Assembly (NCBI RefSeq): GCF_014203895.1
Contig: NZ_JACHJY010000013.1
Span: 186,001-250,000, forward strand
Reading direction: 5' to 3'
Source of the DNA: Streptomyces nymphaeiformis
GTDB taxonomy: Bacteria > Actinomycetota > Actinomycetes > Streptomycetales > Streptomycetaceae
Length of the DNA: 64,000 bases
Made by a program: the position numbers and the translations under genes. The notes under the pieces were generated by a model. That model ran no database searches, was not told the DNA's origin, and saw nothing but the letters and a program-made list of their open reading frames with translations. Below are positions 1 through 8,004 of the stretch, one piece after another (the first letter of the stretch is position 1; each line of letters begins with the position of its first letter).

Positions 1-332
1 TCGTCCGCGAGGTGGACCTCCTGATCGACACGGTCGGCGGCCCCCACGCGCACCGCCTGCTGCCCACCGTGCGCCCCGGTGGCCGGATCGCGCCCGTCTT
101 CCTCGGCGACTACCGCCCCGAGCGAGCAGCCGAGCTCGGGATCACCGTGGAGACCATGTGGCAGGTGCGCTCGAGCGGCTCGGACCTCGCCGAACTGGCC
201 ACCCTCATCGACGCGGGCCGGGTACGGGCCGCCATCGACAGCGTCTTCCCCCTGCGCGACGCGGCTGCGGCCCACACCCGCGCCGAAGAGGGCCACCTCC
301 AAGGCAAGATCGTCCTGAACGCCGAGGGCTAG
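1..332 (+). CDS. NADP-dependent quinone oxidoreductase-like protein, C-terminal end (5' cut by window)
   Basis: The reading frame is open from the first bases and ends at TAG 330-332, so only about the last 109 residues are present. The stretch DTVGG, then VRPGGRIAPV, then the tail HLQGKIVL is the usual end of zinc-independent medium-chain dehydrogenases of the quinone-reductase/crotonyl-CoA reductase type: the end of the Rossmann domain plus the substrate-side C-terminus. These enzymes reduce quinones or enones with NADPH in the cytosol. Substrate cannot be inferred from this fragment. The ATG/GTG codons inside the frame are not real starts. Confidence 0.75.
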   Translation, partial: VREVDLLIDTVGGPHAHRLLPTVRPGGRIAPVFLGDYRPERAAELGITVETMWQVRSSGSDLAELATLIDAGRVRAAIDSVFPLRDAAAAHTRAEEGHLQGKIVLNAEG

Positions 333-441
333 CCTGGTCTGGCGGTGCATGGCCAGCCCGAGGTCGGCATCCAGTGCCGTGTCGGCCAACGTTTGCCTGG
401 TCTCCGCCTATCGCTCTGTCGACTGGTGGCAGAGTGCGGAC

Positions 442-1068
442 ATGGAGATTGCCAACGGCACGCTGACGGCGGACGTGATCGCGGCATTGACGTACTGGCC
501 TGGCGCCATCTGGGGAGGTCAGAAGAACCCTCCGGACCCGGTGGATCTCACTGTTCTGCCCCCTTTCTTCAACGAGGTGTTGCACGATCTTCCCTGGTGG
601 AACCGCGACTGGAAGGTCAGCCATGTCGAACCGGGTCTGCCCTTGGAGGTCGGGAGTGATCACCGCGGTCACCCTTCAAGGTTCACTGAGGTGTCAGTGC
701 CCGGCACGGTTGGTTCCGGCGGTGATGAGAGCCTGCCCTTCGTCGCGAAGGTCGGGTTTGCGGGTGACCGACTGATCCGATTTCAAGCCAAGATCGACGA
801 TGTGGTCCTCGGTCCTGCCGTTGCCCCTGCTGGGCGGCTGGAGCCACATCCGTTCGCAAGGGTGCTCACCGGGTTGATGGACTTGCGCGGGATTCCGGTC
901 AAGAGGATGGCAAGGGAAACCGCGCGTTCGATGTCCACCATCCACATGCTTCGCAACGGAAGACATAACCCGGAGCCGCTTCTCACCCAGGAGATCTCCA
1001 AGGTTCTGGGCATGCCCGAAGCAGACGTCAGAGTCATCGCTGGACTCGACGACGGCAGCACGCAGTAA
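442..1068 (+). CDS. hypothetical protein with C-terminal helix-turn-helix
   Basis: About 208 residues. The frame is open from 349, but the ATG at 442 (MEIANGTLTA) begins the part with coherent protein character. The N-terminal two thirds has no recognisable domain. The last 65 residues, from FARVLTGLMDLRGIPVKRMA to the end, read like an XRE-type DNA-binding helix-turn-helix: 'MARETARSMSTIHMLRNGR' fits a turn plus recognition helix, followed by 'ISKVLGMPEADV'. It could be a small regulator or an antitoxin-like protein, though no toxin-like partner is adjacent. It is followed by about 200 bases with no gene. Confidence 0.6.
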   Translation: MEIANGTLTADVIAALTYWPGAIWGGQKNPPDPVDLTVLPPFFNEVLHDLPWWNRDWKVSHVEPGLPLEVGSDHRGHPSRFTEVSVPGTVGSGGDESLPFVAKVGFAGDRLIRFQAKIDDVVLGPAVAPAGRLEPHPFARVLTGLMDLRGIPVKRMARETARSMSTIHMLRNGRHNPEPLLTQEISKVLGMPEADVRVIAGLDDGSTQ

Positions 1069-1277
1069 CTGACAGGCGGAGGTGTCACGATGTGGCGTTG
1101 CGTTGCGTCAAGCGACGCTCGCCCTAGTGGCGAACCCGATCCGACCACCCTCTGCATCCAACGCAGTCGGCCCCGGCCGTAGCACCGCGCCTCTATCAAC
1201 ACCGCCCCTTCCACGGTCCCGAACGCTCAGCCCGTTCGGAGCTCGTGGTCAGTGCTGCCTGTTGGGCAGGTGGCCGG

Positions 1278-1496
1278 TCAGAACTTGAGCTCGAAGAACT
1301 CATCGAAGGAGAGGAAGCGGTGCTGGCCAGTCTCGGGGTCGCCTTCCAGGGGGACGTTCCCTCTGACCCCACCTGCCCTGTCTGAGGCGTTGTAGAAGAC
1401 GCAGAACTCGCCATGCCGCTGCGTCACCGAGATGACGGTCAAGTATTCGCCGATGAGTCCCTCGGTCAGGTTGCGTGTGTCGCTCTCGCTCGACAA
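1278..1496 (-). CDS. small hypothetical protein, probable TTG start
   Basis: The C-terminal 72 residues of a longer open frame look genuinely coding (NLTEGLIGEYLTVISV, then QHRFLSFDEFFELKF). The upstream extension is Arg/Ser-rich and not protein-like. A TTG at 1494-1496 preceded by an AGGGG-type ribosome binding site gives the best start. No domain is recognised. It may also be the surviving 3' end of a larger gene. It lies just downstream of the gene at 1603-1992 on the same strand. Confidence 0.4.
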   Translation of the reverse strand: MSSESDTRNLTEGLIGEYLTVISVTQRHGEFCVFYNASDRAGGVRGNVPLEGDPETGQHRFLSFDEFFELKF

Positions 1497-1602
1497 TGGA
1501 ACCGCCCCTATCGGAGCAGGCTGTCCGCACACGGAGACACTTCCACGGCACCCGACGTTCGAGGACGCGGCCGTCCGGCTTGAGCGGAGCAACGTGAGGT
1601 GT

Positions 1603-1992
1603 CTACGGGTGACCCAGCCGGCTGAAGCCTGCCTGGAGGGTGTGGAAGGTGAGAGACGCGCCGCCAAGATATTCGGCCTTCTGGCGGAGCCGGTCGACGA
1701 CCGCGGGGCTTGCCTGCCCGTACACGTCGATGGAAAGCATACGGATCAGCGCGCCGAACGCGCGGAACTTCGGATCGCCGATCTCCAAGTGCCGCTCCAT
1801 GGATGCCGAGTCGGGATGTACGGCGATGACGCTCATCATGGATGCCGCCTCGTCGAGGTAGAAGTGGTACGCGATGAGCTGCGGCTCGCGCTCCGCCACG
1901 AACGCGGCCAGGTCACGCATGCTGTCCCTGGCCTCCTCCAGCCTGCCTTCCAGGATCTCGGAGCGGTCGACGTAGAAAAAGGGTTCCGCCAT
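1603..1992 (-). CDS. dimeric alpha/beta-barrel (antibiotic-biosynthesis-monooxygenase-like) protein
   Basis: 129 residues. The pattern MAEPFFYVDRSEILEGRLEEARDS, then a beta strand (LIAYHFYLDE), then MSVIAVHPDSASMERHLEI and a short C-terminal helix is typical of ferredoxin-like dimeric barrels of the ABM family. These are small cytosolic oxygenases or unknown-function proteins with around 100 residues. No catalytic residue can be assigned. The ATG at 1992 begins the first strand. No strong ribosome binding site is visible. Confidence 0.6.
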   Translation of the reverse strand: MAEPFFYVDRSEILEGRLEEARDSMRDLAAFVAEREPQLIAYHFYLDEAASMMSVIAVHPDSASMERHLEIGDPKFRAFGALIRMLSIDVYGQASPAVVDRLRQKAEYLGGASLTFHTLQAGFSRLGHP

Positions 1993-2113
1993 GGCCTGAA
2001 GCTAGCGGTCGGCTGTCGCCCAACGTGCGACGCACGCCGAGCCTGTACGCTCGGGTCGCCCGACCCGCCCAACCCGCCGACGTGTGAACACCTGAGCCGA
2101 GCCGATGAGGCCT

Positions 2114-2509
2114 TCAGCTGGTGCGTCGGTTCGAGGAGAGCAGCCAGGTCCAGCGCCGGCGCTCAGTGACGACGGTGGCGGCGGCCAGTGCGGTCGCAGG
2201 TACGGCGGCCCAGGCGGGCCAGGCCAGCCACGAGGAGATCACGGCGGCGGCCAGCTGGAGCACCACCAGCAGGATCGTGACCCACCCCGGCACCGCGACG
2301 ATCACGTTGTTCTTGTCCCCGGGGGTGGAGAAGAGGGTCGGCAGGCCGATCAGGACCACCACGGACAGGGCGGCAAGCGGCCATGAATGGTCGGCCAGGG
2401 CCCAGGGGGTGGCCACCCAGGCGATGAGTTCCGTGGCGAACCGCAGAGCGGACGCGGTGCGGTCGTCGGGGCGTCCTGAGTCCGCACCTTCATCAGCTAT
2501 GTCAGTCAC
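2114..2509 (-). CDS. small integral membrane protein (YrdB/DUF2568-like)
   Basis: 131 residues with a charged N-terminus (about 20 residues), four predicted membrane helices (about 22-40, 45-62, 74-92, 97-113) and a basic C-terminal tail. The arrangement ALRFATELIAWVATPWAL and 'PTLFSTPGDKNN' resembles DUF2568/YrdB-type membrane proteins of unknown function. Third codon positions are strongly G/C on this strand. No operon partner: the next gene on this strand ends 120 bases downstream. Confidence 0.65.
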   Translation of the reverse strand: MTDIADEGADSGRPDDRTASALRFATELIAWVATPWALADHSWPLAALSVVVLIGLPTLFSTPGDKNNVIVAVPGWVTILLVVLQLAAAVISSWLAWPAWAAVPATALAAATVVTERRRWTWLLSSNRRTS

Positions 2510-2670
2510 GAGCGGACGATGTCACGGCGAGCGGCCGGATGAAAAGGGCCGGGAGCGGAGCACGCGGCCAGGGCGTGTGCCGAAAACGCTGTGCACGGTG
2601 CTCGGCGGCGGCAGAGGGCGGTGCTGGATCGACGCGCCGGGGTGCTGTGCGAGTTCACCCAGGCCGCAGA

Positions 2671-2686
2671 ATTGAACGCGTTCAAT
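2671..2686. promoter_or_regulatory. perfect 16-bp palindrome, TetR-type operator candidate
   Basis: The sequence ATTGAACGCGTTCAAT reads identically on both strands, and inverted repeats with a TTGAAC half-site are typical of TetR-family operators. An ATG follows a few bases downstream on the plus strand (2688), but the frame there is not convincingly coding. No TetR-like gene is nearby, so this may be an orphan site left after loss of its gene. Confidence 0.45.
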
Positions 2687-2784
2687 ATGTCTGGCGGGGT
2701 ATCTCTCCGAGGAGGCCCGCCCCTATCAGTTGGTCGAAGCGGGCTGGGGGCGGGAGGTCCTGATGGCGGGCGGAAGCGGGCTGC

Positions 2785-3156
2785 GTGTGTGTGGGGGCCC
2801 TCGGCGGCGTGATGGTGGTTCTGACTGTTCTGACAGGGTGCGCCGGTCCCTCTCAGTACTACGAGGGAACTGGGCTCCACGACGTCATGTCGGCTGAAGT
2901 CGCTGGAGGCGGGGAAAACGTCGAGGGGACCCGCGTGGTGCTTCGCGAAGACGGAACGGCTCTTCTCGAACCGCCTACGAGAGCCGACCTTTCTGCGGTC
3001 GCGCGACTGGTCGGTCTCGTCGGGGGTGACGCAGTGCATGAGCAGCCGGGTAAGTGCCGGCTAGCCGGTGACCCTGTAATGGAGGGCTGTCTCACCGGCG
3101 GCTTCGCCGAGCTGCCGTGCCATCTCTTCGACGATCAGATCGGCAGCTTCTGGTGA
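2785..3156 (+). pseudogene. truncated lipoprotein gene
   Basis: The first 60 residues look like a secreted lipoprotein: a hydrophobic segment ending in a lipobox (VLTGC), then GPSQYYEGTGLHDVMSAEV and 'GTRVVLREDGTALLE', a phrase seen in small Streptomyces lipoproteins of unknown function. After that, from about 2970, the translation loses this character and runs into the 3' end of the convergent gene at 3061-3693. The signal segment lacks the usual Arg/Lys run. I read it as a gene cut by recombination. Confidence 0.4.
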
Positions 3157-3693
3157 AGCGGCGCCTTCGACGCGTACGCCCCATGTGCCCGCGAGCTCCC
3201 AAGAGGCCGAGACCAGCACTGTGCCGGTACGGAAGGAGTGGTCCCCTTCCCCCTCCGCCGGCTCGCAGACCAGTGAGCGAGGTCGGAACAGCGCTGCGAA
3301 GTCGATCCCAGGCAGCGCGGGCCAGTCGTTCCCGCTGGCGGTGCTGATCGTGTACTCCGCCTCGACAGCGCCATGCGGACGCTCCTGGCCGGCGGGCTCG
3401 GCAGCCTTCCGCGCGAAGTCGTAGGGCATCGGCTCGTTCCCGTCCACCACCCACGGCGCACGGTACCTGGCATGGCATCCCGTGCACCGAGCGACGAACT
3501 TCCCGACCTCCGGGTTCGTCATGATGCTGTAGTGCGAGGAGCGCAGCGTGCGCATCACGTGGCCGTTTGCGGTTGCCTCCAGCGCCGGCCATTCGGGAGA
3601 GCACTCACACGGACCGGACTTCGCGAACGTCTCGTCGCCAGGGGCGTCGTGGGTTTCCCTGAGTGTCTTGAAGAGCTTTCTGAGCAGCCGCAC
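3061..3693 (-). CDS. hypothetical protein with two cysteine motifs
   Basis: 210 residues. The frame is open to 3921, but a GTG at 3691-3693 with a GAAGGAAG ribosome binding site about 6 bases upstream marks the start (VRLLRKLFKTL). Visible features are 'GPCECSPEW' (about residues 26-34), 'VARCTGCHARYRAPW' near residue 66, and a C-terminal alpha/beta part ending AGETALHYRVTG. CxC plus CxxCH could bind zinc, and no haem-export context is present. It lies 41 bases downstream of the gene at 3735-4490 and is probably cotranscribed with it. Confidence 0.6.
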   Translation of the reverse strand: MRLLRKLFKTLRETHDAPGDETFAKSGPCECSPEWPALEATANGHVMRTLRSSHYSIMTNPEVGKFVARCTGCHARYRAPWVVDGNEPMPYDFARKAAEPAGQERPHGAVEAEYTISTASGNDWPALPGIDFAALFRPRSLVCEPAEGEGDHSFRTGTVLVSASWELAGTWGVRVEGAASPEAADLIVEEMARQLGEAAGETALHYRVTG

Positions 3694-3734
3694 GCGGCTT
3701 CCTTCTCGCGTGCTTGTCGACTCGGGGCAGGTGG

Positions 3735-4490
3735 TCACGGTGTGGGCCAGGTGCCGAGTGCTCGGGCCAACCGGTCGCTGTGTTCGCGGGTGATGCCTTG
3801 GGCGAGGCGGATTCCGCACCGCGGGCTGTGGGGATCGTCGCAGTGCAGGATGCCGGGAAAGTGCTGCGCGGTACCGGAGAGCGGGGACGGTGAGGGCAGG
3901 GCCCATTCCGCCGGCTCCCACAAGGGGTGGTCGTGGAGGAGGGCATCTGCCACCCCAGGCGCCTGGTCCTCGGCGACGCCCACCTGGATGAGCGCGCTGC
4001 TGATCAGTGCGGCAGCGTCACCGGGCAGGTTGCTGTCTCCGAGGGCCGGAAGCAGAAGCAGCAGGCGGACGTGCGGTGCGTGAACGCCGGGAGCCTCGGG
4101 GTCGGGAGTGTCGGCGATGTGCGTAAGTTCGTGCCAGGACAGTCCGGGGCCGGCTTGGTGCCCGTCGATGGTGGCCAGGTGACCGTGCCGGTCCCACTCG
4201 GGGTGGGAGATGAAGTACTCCGTGCCCAGGTCGCCGGCGACGTTGCGGCCCACGATGAGCGCGCTGTGGCCGTCGGCGAACGGGATGCGGAAGACAGGCC
4301 AGTGCTCCTCGTCGGTCAGGGCCTCGTACGCCGCGTCCGCGTCGGCCTCATCCGCGCCGAACCACAGCGGATCCGGGTCGTTCTCCTCGGTCTGGCACAT
4401 CCACAGCAGGTAGGCAGCCCAGAACCCCGGCATCGCCAGCAGATCCTCCGCCGCAACGAGAGGCTCGTCCTCGTATCCGTCGATCAGCAC
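3735..4490 (-). CDS. hypothetical protein, immunity/SUKH-like context
   Basis: 251 residues from a GTG at 4488-4490 (VLIDGYEDEPLVAAEDLLAMP). The frame continues upstream to 4580 without protein-like character. The protein is acidic, with many Trp and His residues (GFWAAYLLWMCQTEEND; TEYFISHPEWDRHGHLATIDG; SGLSWHELTHIADT-type segment). No enzyme motif is recognised. Genes of this type in Streptomyces often sit beside SMI1/KNR4-like genes, and a broken one lies at 4714-5033. The downstream partner is 3061-3693. Confidence 0.6.
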   Translation of the reverse strand: MLIDGYEDEPLVAAEDLLAMPGFWAAYLLWMCQTEENDPDPLWFGADEADADAAYEALTDEEHWPVFRIPFADGHSALIVGRNVAGDLGTEYFISHPEWDRHGHLATIDGHQAGPGLSWHELTHIADTPDPEAPGVHAPHVRLLLLLPALGDSNLPGDAAALISSALIQVGVAEDQAPGVADALLHDHPLWEPAEWALPSPSPLSGTAQHFPGILHCDDPHSPRCGIRLAQGITREHSDRLARALGTWPTP

Positions 4491-4713
4491 ACGCCCAGAG
4501 TGCCACCCGGCTCTGACAGTCCCTGCACCACCCGGACCTTCCCGGTGCACAGCCGCAGGTGCTCCTACTCTCGCCGACATCCCAGACGATGGCGATCACG
4601 AAGTGATCCTGAACGTCGCGAACAACCGCTCCCGGTTAAGACCTACACAGCCAGTACTGCTACCGAGGCAGCCCTCCTCCTTCGGGTTCGAGCTTGATCG
4701 GCTCGGCGAAGGC

Positions 4714-5033
4714 TCACTCGTAGGTGACCTTCCCGTTGAGCAGGGTCCACGTGGTGCTGGTGCGCGGGTCCGTCAGTGTGTGCTCGAGGAACGCGGCCGG
4801 GTACGGGACACACCGGCGGCGACGCGTCCGTAGCCTCCCCTCTCTCCGATCGTGTGGTCGCCGGTATCGATGAAGGAATCGCACCTCCAGTCGTTGCCGG
4901 CAGCGAAGGGGATCCAGCGTGGGTTCCACCAAGGTCCGTAGGGGTCAGCCTCCCCCGAGGCCGGCATCAACCGCTGGTAGGCCTGGGGATGAGGGCGGTG
5001 CACAGAGGGTGCTGGCCGCCCGGGAGGAAGCAT
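4714..5033 (-). pseudogene. SMI1/KNR4 family protein, frameshifted
   Basis: Two overlapping minus-strand frames together give one family. The upstream frame (to about 4850) reads ADPYGPWWNPRWIPFAAGND and then FIDTGDHTIGERGGYGR, the characteristic SMI1/KNR4 centre with its WIPFA core. The downstream frame ends with VPYPAAFLEHTLTD and TTWTLLNGKVTYE, the expected C-terminal helix and strand. A shift near 4830-4850 joins them. The N-terminal third is also missing. SUKH proteins often act as immunity proteins to polymorphic toxins. Confidence 0.6.
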
Positions 5034-5058
5034 CCGTCATCGTGTATCGAGGCCTGGG

Positions 5059-5565
5059 TCAGCGCCACCTGTAGGTCCCGTCCACCATCGGTGGCAGCTC
5101 GACGGGGCCGATCGACGTACCGGCAGGGGTGGTGAGCACGGACCCGATGGCTGGGTAGAGATGGAGGGCCGCCGCCTGGGCCAGCGGGACCCAGACGACC
5201 TGGGTGGTGTCGTTCGCGTCCTGCTCCGTTGTGGCGATCCGGCTGCGGATGCTGTCGGGCACGTTGAGGGTGTGGATGAGGTGGAGCCGCTCGAACGGCT
5301 CCGTGCTACCGGGGCGGGTGGTGGTCTGGTCCTGTACCCATCGCAGCACGGGAGGCTCGGGGAGCTGGTCGGTGTCCAGGCCGAGTTCCTCCTTCAGCTC
5401 ACGGGCGAGAGCCGCTGCTGTGCCCTCGCCGAGGTGTCGCAGTCCTCCAGGCACGGAGTACTGATCCCCTTCCGCGCGGAGACGGTGGATGAGGCAGACC
5501 TCGTCTGCGTTGATGACGAGAGCGCACGCGCGGACGAGAACGCCCGACGCTTGAGAGTGGGGCAT
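5059..5565 (-). CDS. NUDIX hydrolase
   Basis: 168 residues from ATG 5563-5565, preceded by GGAGG 8 bases upstream; the frame is open to 5595. The complete Nudix box is present at about residues 41-63: GLRHLGEGTAAALARELKEE followed by LGL, matching Gx5Ex7REUxEExGU, so the Mg2+-binding glutamates are intact. The family hydrolyses nucleoside diphosphates linked to another moiety. The substrate is unknown. It is the last gene of the minus-strand run that begins with the ABC exporter, and its ribosome binding site overlaps the stop of the 38-codon ORF just upstream. Confidence 0.85.
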   Translation of the reverse strand: MPHSQASGVLVRACALVINADEVCLIHRLRAEGDQYSVPGGLRHLGEGTAAALARELKEELGLDTDQLPEPPVLRWVQDQTTTRPGSTEPFERLHLIHTLNVPDSIRSRIATTEQDANDTTQVVWVPLAQAAALHLYPAIGSVLTTPAGTSIGPVELPPMVDGTYRWR

Positions 5566-5570
5566 GCGAA

Positions 5571-5687
5571 TTACCTCCGGCTCTGAAAGTGCCACCTGGA
5601 GGTGACACGTTGCGGCAGGGGGAGTACGGCGCAGGCCGCGCCCGCTCCGTCCGTGGCGGCCACGGCGATCCGCAGAAGCGCGGTCAC
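5571..5687 (-). CDS. 38-residue small ORF bridging the PCMT-like and NUDIX genes
   Basis: GTG 5685-5687 overlaps the TGA of the PCMT-like gene (GTGA), and the TAA stop lies inside the ribosome binding region of the NUDIX gene. The peptide begins MTALLRIAVAATDGAGAAC and ends HFQSRR. About 84% of third codon positions are G or C. No homologue is recognised. It could be a translational-coupling bridge or a real peptide. It contains one Asp-Gly pair. The alternative is a chance open frame in GC-rich DNA. Confidence 0.35.
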   Translation of the reverse strand: MTALLRIAVAATDGAGAACAVLPLPQRVTSRWHFQSRR

Positions 5688-6898
5688 GGCAACTGCCTGG
5701 GGACGGTAGCGAGCGGCGGCAGTGACCAGCTCAGCGCCTTCCGCCCCGTGCCGGAGGTGACGGGCTGGATGCCGGTGCTGTCGGAGAGGTCGACTCGGTA
5801 CGTCTCCGGGCGGTCGGCCCGCACCCAGCGGACGTACACCTCCTCGAGTTCGGCCCATACGTCGCGCGGTCCGTGGACGCGGACGGTGCCGTCGCCGGGG
5901 CCTGCCACGGCCCAGGAGTCCTCCTCGGGGGCGACGATCGTCATCGTCTTCGCCTGGAAGTCGCGCACGAGGCCCGGAGCGAGGTAGGCGGCCGCGATCC
6001 AGAAGCCGTAGGCGTCGTCCGCCGGCGGCGCGAGCCGGGTGGGCCGCACCGAGCCGGGGTCGGTCTCGATCCGCGCACGGTGATCCAGGGCGCTGAGCCA
6101 CGTGTAGCCGAACATCGGCCGGTAACCGCTCGACCGGCCCCGCAGGGTGGCTGCGATCCGGCCGGTGTCGGTGCGGGTGACGAGGAGTTGACCGGGCCAG
6201 CTCGGTGTCCGGGTCGTGAGCGTGGTCAGCAGCCGTCCCCCGGGTGCGAGCTGCTCCGCCCATGCCGGGGCGAGGCACGGCACCCCGATGCCGGAGTGGA
6301 TGCGGTCGTACGGGGCCCGGTTCTCGTGCCCCTCGAGTGCGTCACCCTCGGCCACCGTCGCCTCGATGCCGAGGCGGTCGAGGTTCCTCTGTGCGAAGGC
6401 CGCCATGTGTCCGTCGCGCTCCACACCGGTGGCAAGCCCGGCACCGGTGATCGAGGCGGCGAGTGCCAGGGAGACCCCCGGTCCGGGCCCGAGCTCCAGA
6501 TAACGGTGGCCCGGCGCGAGTCCGAGGTCCTGGAGGGCCTCGACCGTAGCGGGGGTGAAGCTGGACATGGAGGTCATGTGGCCGCCGGTCACCGGGCCGC
6601 GGGCGAGAGCGTCGAGGGGTTCGCCGTCGCGCTGGAACAGGATCGACGCGTCGCTGTGGATGAGGTCGAGCCACTCCTCACGGTCGTCGGGGTGGGAACC
6701 GTCGAGGAGACGCCAGTCGATCGGATCCGCGCCCGGGCCGCTGAGGCGGAGGTAGGCGTGGGGGAGAAGCACCTCGCGGGGTACGCGGAGCAGGGTGTCC
6801 CGCAGCAGGGGGTCGGTCAGGGTTCCCGCTGAGGTGAGTCGGTCGACCATGGCGGCACGGCGACTGCTCGTCGCACCGGGCTGGAGATCAAGGGACAT
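5684..6898 (-). CDS. protein-L-isoaspartate O-methyltransferase (PCMT)-like enzyme
   Basis: 404 residues, longer than housekeeping Pcm (about 215), as in natural-product-associated PCMT homologues. The N-terminal helical part (MVDRLTSAGTLTDPLLRDTL, VPREVLLPHAYL) is followed by GGHMTSMSSFTP (about 105-116), the substrate-loop equivalent. SAM-binding motif I LELGPGPG is at 134-141, and PYDRIHSGIGV follows. The last 180 residues form an extra C-terminal domain. The ATG at 6898 has AAAGGAC 9 bases upstream. Homologues in lasso, graspetide and lanthipeptide clusters convert Asp to aspartimide/isoAsp. No canonical maturase is present here, so this role is inference. Confidence 0.75.
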   Translation of the reverse strand: MSLDLQPGATSSRRAAMVDRLTSAGTLTDPLLRDTLLRVPREVLLPHAYLRLSGPGADPIDWRLLDGSHPDDREEWLDLIHSDASILFQRDGEPLDALARGPVTGGHMTSMSSFTPATVEALQDLGLAPGHRYLELGPGPGVSLALAASITGAGLATGVERDGHMAAFAQRNLDRLGIEATVAEGDALEGHENRAPYDRIHSGIGVPCLAPAWAEQLAPGGRLLTTLTTRTPSWPGQLLVTRTDTGRIAATLRGRSSGYRPMFGYTWLSALDHRARIETDPGSVRPTRLAPPADDAYGFWIAAAYLAPGLVRDFQAKTMTIVAPEEDSWAVAGPGDGTVRVHGPRDVWAELEEVYVRWVRADRPETYRVDLSDSTGIQPVTSGTGRKALSWSLPPLATVPRQLP

Positions 6899-7103
6899 GC
6901 GGGTTGTCCTTTCGCGGGTGACGGGCGGTCGCGGGCATGGTGGTCAGGCGGCGGACCGGTGCCCACCGCAGCGCTGCCGGGACGAGACATGGGACGAAAC
7001 ACGGGACGGTTTCGGCGAGCAGCGCCGCGAGCAGCCCCCGCGAGCCGCGCCGCGTACAGGGAGAAGACGCCGGCGGTGAGCGCCGTCGGCCGGTGGCCGT
7101 CAC
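6888..7103 (-). CDS. 71-residue small ORF between two methyltransferase genes
   Basis: GTG 7101-7103 overlaps the stop of the upstream methyltransferase (GTGA), and the ORF stops 11 bases inside the PCMT-like gene. It exactly fills the 200-base gap. It has a basic N-terminus, then a hydrophobic stretch (GLLAALLAETVPCFVPCLVP) with a CxxxC pair, and a basic tail. Third-position G/C is only about 79%, close to what GC-rich noncoding frames give. It could be a small membrane peptide, a precursor, or a coupling bridge without function. Confidence 0.3.
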   Translation of the reverse strand: MTATGRRRSPPASSPCTRRGSRGLLAALLAETVPCFVPCLVPAALRWAPVRRLTTMPATARHPRKDNPHVP

Positions 7104-7879
7104 GACCGGTTCAGCTCCGGTCGACGGGCGAGGGTGTGCACGAGGTGACCGATGTCCCGGTACGGGCTGCGCCAGGAGGCGGCCCATTCCAGTTCCAGAG
7201 CCGCCTCGTACGCGGCCCTTCCGGGGGTCCAGCTGTCGTCGAGGTGGTCGTGGAAGATCCGTACGCCCTGCCAGGCCAGGGGTGTGAGCCCGTGCCCGGC
7301 CGCCAGCCGGTCGAGGTCTTCGGCGATGTCGGCGCGGGTCTCCAGACCGAGGTTGCCGGTACTTCTGTCCGCTGCGGACTCGATGAGCCGGCGCGCACCC
7401 CCGTAGTCACCGGTCAGCGCCTCGCGGACGCCGATGGCCCGGCGGTTCTTGGCGAGGATGCTCAGCAGGCCGCCGGGCGCGACCTGTTCGGCCAGCCGGG
7501 CGAGCGCCTCCTCGGGGCCGTCCAGATACATCAGTACGCCGTGGCAGCAGACCGCATCGAACACCTCACGACCGTGGGGGAGACCGTCGATGCCGGCCTC
7601 CACCAGCTCCACGCGGTCGCGGAGTTCCGGCAGGGCCGCGAGCCGGCCGGCCGTGATGGCCAGCATGCGGGGATCCGGGTCGGCGCCGGTCACCTGGTGT
7701 CCGGCGCCGGCGAGCCGGATCGTCATCTCGCCGGTCCCGCAGCCCACGTCCAGGATCCGTACGGGTGAAGCGGGAAGTTCGGCCCGCAGACGGCGCTCGA
7801 CGAGGTCGTGGCGCAGTCGGCCCCGGGAGCTTTCCGAATGCTCGGCATAGGCGGCGCCGACGGCGGAGAAGTCGTTCAC
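7100..7879 (-). CDS. class I SAM-dependent methyltransferase
   Basis: 259 residues from GTG 7877-7879 (VNDFSAVGAAYAEHSES), whose first bases overlap the stop of the 42-codon ORF (GTGA). An alternative GTG lies 9 bases upstream. Motif I is ILDVGCGTGEMTI (about 41-53). Then come VTGADPDPRMLAI, FDAVCCHGVLMYLDGPEEAL and the motif VAPGGLLSILAKN. This is the standard Methyltransf_11/25 fold used for small molecules. The operon setting between a kinase-like and a PCMT-like gene suggests tailoring of the same product. Substrate unknown. Confidence 0.85.
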   Translation of the reverse strand: MNDFSAVGAAYAEHSESSRGRLRHDLVERRLRAELPASPVRILDVGCGTGEMTIRLAGAGHQVTGADPDPRMLAITAGRLAALPELRDRVELVEAGIDGLPHGREVFDAVCCHGVLMYLDGPEEALARLAEQVAPGGLLSILAKNRRAIGVREALTGDYGGARRLIESAADRSTGNLGLETRADIAEDLDRLAAGHGLTPLAWQGVRIFHDHLDDSWTPGRAAYEAALELEWAASWRSPYRDIGHLVHTLARRPELNRS

Positions 7880-8004
7880 CGGGGCCACCCCGTCAACTCC
7901 GCCGTAAGGAGGCCGTCGAGCGCGCCGAGCGCGTCGAGCGCGCCGGGGTGCCGGATGAGGCACTCGCCGACTGTGGATCGCAGGCGGTCACGGGACGGGC
8001 GCAT
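7876..8004 (-). CDS. 42-residue small ORF, translationally coupled to the methyltransferase
   Basis: ATG 8002-8004 is preceded by GGTGAGG at normal distance. The TGA overlaps the methyltransferase GTG. The peptide starts MRPSRDRLRSTVGECLIRH and continues with an Ala/Leu/Gly/Asp segment (PGALDALGALDGLLTAELTG). About 90% of its third codon positions are G/C, as in the neighbouring real genes, so it is the best-supported short ORF here. It has one Cys and one Asp-Gly pair. It could be a precursor peptide, a small helical partner protein, or a leader. No family was recognised. Confidence 0.5.
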   Translation of the reverse strand: MRPSRDRLRSTVGECLIRHPGALDALGALDGLLTAELTGWPR

